Part shown: piece after piece, positions 62,329-64,000 of the stretch
How the letters are laid out: each line of letters begins with the position of its first letter
How positions within the stretch are numbered: the stretch's first letter is position 1
NCBI GenBank assembly: GCA_041920465.1
Contig: JBHGXW010000034.1
Span: 122,901-186,900 of the forward strand
Length of the DNA stretch: 64,000 bases
Source of the DNA: Brevibacillus_H sp041920465
GTDB lineage: Bacteria > Bacillota > Bacilli > Brevibacillales > Brevibacillaceae
Direction: 5' to 3'
Translations under genes and position numbers: made by a program
Notes under the pieces: model-generated
Seen by the model: the letters and a program-made list of their open reading frames with translations, nothing else
Databases searched by the model: none
Told to the model about the DNA's origin: nothing

Positions 62329-62655
62329 CTAGAAAAAACGACGACCAAAGAACGGGGATTCTCGGAAGAAAAAGGGTGATTCGCGAAACCTTCTGAACCC
62401 CGGTGACTCAAAGGTTCTGAAATCACGGCGAAATCCATCTCGAAACCCGTCTCGAAATCCATCTCGTCGAAACCCGTCTCGAAATCCATCTCGTCGAAAC
62501 CCGTCTCGAAATCCATCTCGAAATCCATCTCGTCGAAACCCGTCTCGAAACGGTGGCGGATCATCCTGACCTCCCCCTCGGAACGAAGGTGAATCATGAT
62601 ACCACATAGAGCTCGAAGATGAATCGCATTTGCATCTGCAGCATTTACGTGACAA
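62329..62655 (-). CDS. Cys-rich RDGF-repeat protein, probable spore surface protein
   Basis: A 108-residue low-complexity protein. The start is TTG at 62655 with AAGGAGGGATAGGC upstream; there is no usable ATG. The N-terminus has four Cys and a Ser run (SRKCCRCKCDSSSSS). Residues 37-75 hold nine RDGF units, some with an extra R. The C-terminus is Phe/Arg-rich (RESPFFFRESPFFGRRFF). It is strongly basic and aromatic. Such repeats recall spore coat or exosporium proteins, but this is inference; no known family matches. Other frames here are long only because the DNA is repetitive. Confidence 0.65.
   Translation of the reverse strand: MSRKCCRCKCDSSSSSMWYHDSPSFRGGGQDDPPPFRDGFRRDGFRDGFRDGFRRDGFRDGFRRDGFRDGFRDGFRRDFRTFESPGFRRFRESPFFFRESPFFGRRFF
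62419..62547 (-). repeat. Tandem 12/15-base repeats encoding RDGF/RRDGF
   Basis: Alternating 12-base (RDGF) and 15-base (RRDGF) coding units, nearly identical at DNA level, within the 62329-62655 gene. Unit lengths keep the frame, so copy number can vary without disrupting it. Confidence 0.9.
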
Positions 62656-62827
62656 AGCCTATCCCTCCTTTTCGATATGGTTATAAATATGTATTTCTCT
62701 GTTTGATGGTTTGGACGATTTGTTAAAAATAAATCCAAATCTAAAGGGCATGTCAGTAGGCGGGCCAAGTGAATAAACTACTATCAGATTTGATCTACTT
62801 ATTATACAAAATTCACAAAATAGTTAG

Positions 62828-62851
62828 TATGTTGAATTACTTGTTGTTAAA
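62828..62851. repeat. Imperfect direct repeat, copy 2
   Basis: TATGTTGAATTACTTGTTGT plus TAAA, 21 of 24 identical with 60918-60941. It lies just past the 3' end of the broken gene at 62857. Confidence 0.6.
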
Positions 62852-62856
62852 CCATG

Positions 62857-63123
62857 CTAACAACTTGTCAGTGACTCACCAACAGGAATGCAAGAAGGGT
62901 TATCTAGTTCATGAACCAAACCACTTAGATAAGATTTGAGACTCTCTTTAACCTTAAAGCTTCTCTTTGAAGTATGGAGTATGCTGAGGATTCTAGCAGA
63001 GAATGAATCGTATTCGTCTTTTGGTGCTCCCATTTGAATTAAACCCATGGGGTCTCATTCGTTTATTAGCTTTCTGATATGTATCAGATCTTGTTTGTAT
63101 CGTTTTTTCATCTCTTTGTTCAT
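62857..63123 (-). pseudogene. DUF1871-like gene interrupted by an in-frame TGA
   Basis: Starting at ATG 63123 (AAAGGGGTAAAATC upstream) the frame reads MNKEMKKRYKQDLIHIRKL then INE, then TGA (63057-63055), then DPMGLIQMGAPKDEYDS and on to a stop at 62857, same frame. Related proteins, as I recall them, have WDPxGL at this point, so TGA probably replaces TGG (Trp, codon 23). The full product would be 88 residues. An internal ATG at 63048 lacks a good ribosome-binding site. DUF1871 (YugE-like) identity is from memory. Confidence 0.65.
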
Positions 63124-63185
63124 GATTTTACCCCTTTCTTGGACAATATTTTATCACGTTGGATAGGGGGTATACCGTTAGAAAC

Positions 63186-63194
63186 TTAACACAA
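63186..63194. promoter_or_regulatory. TTAACACAA motif, copy 2
   Basis: TTAACACAA, continuing CGGTAAGT, 63 bases upstream of the minus-strand start at 63123. Confidence 0.35.
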
Positions 63195-63246
63195 CGGTAA
63201 GTTAGGCCAAATGAATAAAAAAATAGCAGCTAACCGATCCAATAAG

Positions 63247-63270
63247 AAAAAAGGCGGTTTTTGGCCGCCA
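63247..63270 (-). terminator. Terminator of the ridA-like gene
   Basis: On the minus strand GGCGG (63269-63265) pairs with CCGCC (63257-63253) and is followed by TTTTTT. Directly past the stop at 63273. Confidence 0.85.
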
Positions 63271-63272
63271 AT

Positions 63273-63662
63273 TTAGGATCGAGCTGCCCAGGCTTCTACT
63301 TCAACCTTTAGAGTTGGTTGAGCTAAAGCAGAAACATAAGCCAATGTTGTGGATGGTGGATTTCCTTTATGGAATTCGTTCCAAATTGCAGTAAATTGAG
63401 CCCGATCAATCAACTCTGTTAACCAGATATTTATTTTAATTATTCCTTCTGATGTTACACCTTCACTACTTAAAATACGAGTCACATTGTTTAAAGCATT
63501 TCTAAATTGTTCCTCAACAGTTACGGGTATATTTCCATCAAGATCTGTCCCAACTTGCCCTGACAGAACAAGTATATCTGCACCTTTTGGAACAATTGAG
63601 AGATGCGAATAGGATCCAATTGGAGGTGCAACATTTTCAGGATTTTTACGAATAATTTTCAA
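63273..63662 (-). CDS. RidA/YjgF-family protein
   Basis: A 129-residue protein, the usual RidA length. I chose TTG 63662 (LKIIRKNPENVAPPIGSYSH) because AAGGAGG lies 7 to 9 bases upstream; in-frame ATGs farther out overlap the promoter. Family features are VLSGQVGTDLDG, EEQFRNALNNV, and the end SALAQPTLKVEVEAWA. The catalytic Arg seen in deaminating RidA (about residue 105, in the CxxR-like strand) is not obvious: the corresponding strand reads PPSTTLAYVSAL. So the enamine deaminase activity is uncertain and it may belong to another RidA subfamily. Confidence 0.85.
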   Translation of the reverse strand: MKIIRKNPENVAPPIGSYSHLSIVPKGADILVLSGQVGTDLDGNIPVTVEEQFRNALNNVTRILSSEGVTSEGIIKINIWLTELIDRAQFTAIWNEFHKGNPPSTTLAYVSALAQPTLKVEVEAWAARS

Positions 63663-63698
63663 AAAATTTGCCTCCTTAAATTTCATTTGGATAATCAT

Positions 63699-63727
63699 AC
63701 CATAATGCAAGGAGGAGTTGGTATCAA
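63699..63727 (-). promoter_or_regulatory. Promoter of the ridA-like gene
   Basis: On the minus strand TTGATA (63727-63722) and TATGGT (63704-63699) are 17 bases apart. Confidence 0.6.
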
Positions 63728-63728
63728 A

Positions 63729-63737
63729 TTAACACAA
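63729..63737. promoter_or_regulatory. TTAACACAA motif, copy 3
   Basis: TTAACACAA, continuing CATTACTT, immediately upstream of the -35 of the ridA-like gene and 67 bases from its start. Confidence 0.35.
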
Positions 63738-63765
63738 CATTACTTGTGAGAAGGGCGGGAAGGGC

Positions 63766-64000
63766 ATGGTTGAAGTCTCCAAGTTACCCAAATACCCATG
63801 TTCTTTTTGCAAAAAGAAAGAAAACACAGCTCTGCGATTTTGTCATCGGGTACTCCTGTACATCAGCAAAAGACGAGAGAGGAAGAATGATTGGCGGCTA
63901 CCATGAGACTTGTGACAACGAAATATGTAAGGATTGCGCAACTACTGTGCCAGGAGGATTTGATTTTTGTCCGTCGTGCAACGAACTTAGGAAGATGATC
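63766..64000 (+). pseudogene. Cys-rich zinc-finger-like gene with apparent frameshift, cut by window end
   Basis: From ATG 63766 the frame reads MVEVSKLPKYPCSFCKKKEN then TALRF and runs to a stop at 63904-63906 (46 residues). From the TTTT run at 63838-63841 the next frame continues as VIGYSCTSAKDERGRMIGGY, HETCDNEICKDC, and FCPSCNELRK to the window end. Removing one T joins two CxxC-containing parts into one plausible zinc-binding protein. It may be a real frameshift, a sequencing error or chance. Family unknown. Confidence 0.5.

Noticed and set aside
62419..62547. Regular repeats resembling a CRISPR array
   Set aside because: Units are 12 and 15 bases, contiguous with no unique spacers, and coding.
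62262..62768. Long minus-strand frame of 168 residues with DEMDFETGF repeats
   Set aside because: It is a second frame through the same tandem DNA repeats. It lacks a ribosome-binding site, while the RDGF frame has one and a plausible Cys-rich start.

Overview
This window is a chromosomal segment of a motile, spore-forming Gram-positive bacterium of the class Bacilli. Gene order follows the Bacillus subtilis path from the fla/che operon through rpsB-tsf, pyrH-frr-uppS-cdsA-dxr-rasP, proS-polC, the rimP-nusA-infB operon, truB-ribF-rpsO-pnp, ylxY-mlpA, the spore dipicolinate genes and asd-dapG-dapA to an RNase J gene. Departures from B. subtilis (ispG between rasP and proS, an NrnA-like gene between rbfA and truB, dut after mlpA), protein character and frequent GTG/TTG starts suggest Paenibacillaceae, probably Brevibacillus or a close relative. 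The genus is inference. No rRNA, tRNA, prophage, insertion sequence or CRISPR array was found.

Layout. 1-24.1 kb is one long plus-strand flagellar and chemotaxis operon: motE (cut by the window edge), fliK, a TIGR02530-type gene, flgE, swrD, fliL, fliM, fliY, cheY, fliO, fliP, fliQ, fliR, flhB, flhA, flhF, flhG, cheB, cheA, cheW, cheC, cheD, a small membrane protein, sigD, then a FapA-like protein, a coiled-coil protein, SwrB and an MltG-like protein. Many genes overlap by 1-14 bases. The hook-cap gene flgD, expected between fliK and flgE, is not there. 24.1-34.5 kb holds translation and envelope genes (rpsB, tsf, pyrH, frr, uppS, cdsA, dxr, rasP, ispG, proS). 34.6-39 kb is polC. 39-47.3 kb is the nusA-infB operon running on through truB and ribF, with a strong promoter and terminator-like hairpins in its leader. 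47.3-53 kb holds rpsO, pnp, a YlxY pseudo-deacetylase, mlpA and dut. 53.4-58.6 kb holds ymxH, dpaA, dpaB, asd, dapG and dapA, which together feed aspartate-semialdehyde into lysine, cell wall and spore dipicolinate. 59.1-60.8 kb is an RNase J gene (rnjB position).

The last 3 kb (60.9-64 kb) is different: visibly AT-rich, mostly minus strand, small lineage-specific genes. It carries a 74-residue membrane protein, a DUF3231 protein, a 73-residue membrane protein, a Cys-rich protein with nine RDGF units, a gene broken by an in-frame TGA, a RidA protein, and a Cys-rich gene apparently broken by a one-base frameshift at the window edge. A 24-base imperfect direct repeat brackets part of it, and a shared TTAACACAA motif lies upstream of three of its minus-strand genes.

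The most notable non-coding features are a roughly 198-base imperfect palindrome between dapA and rnjB, an rpsO leader whose TCTCACC segment is the exact complement of the ribosome-binding region, a GNRA-looped hairpin with an interrupted U-tract in the nusA operon leader, and overlapping alternative inverted repeats plus a 14-base palindrome before polC.
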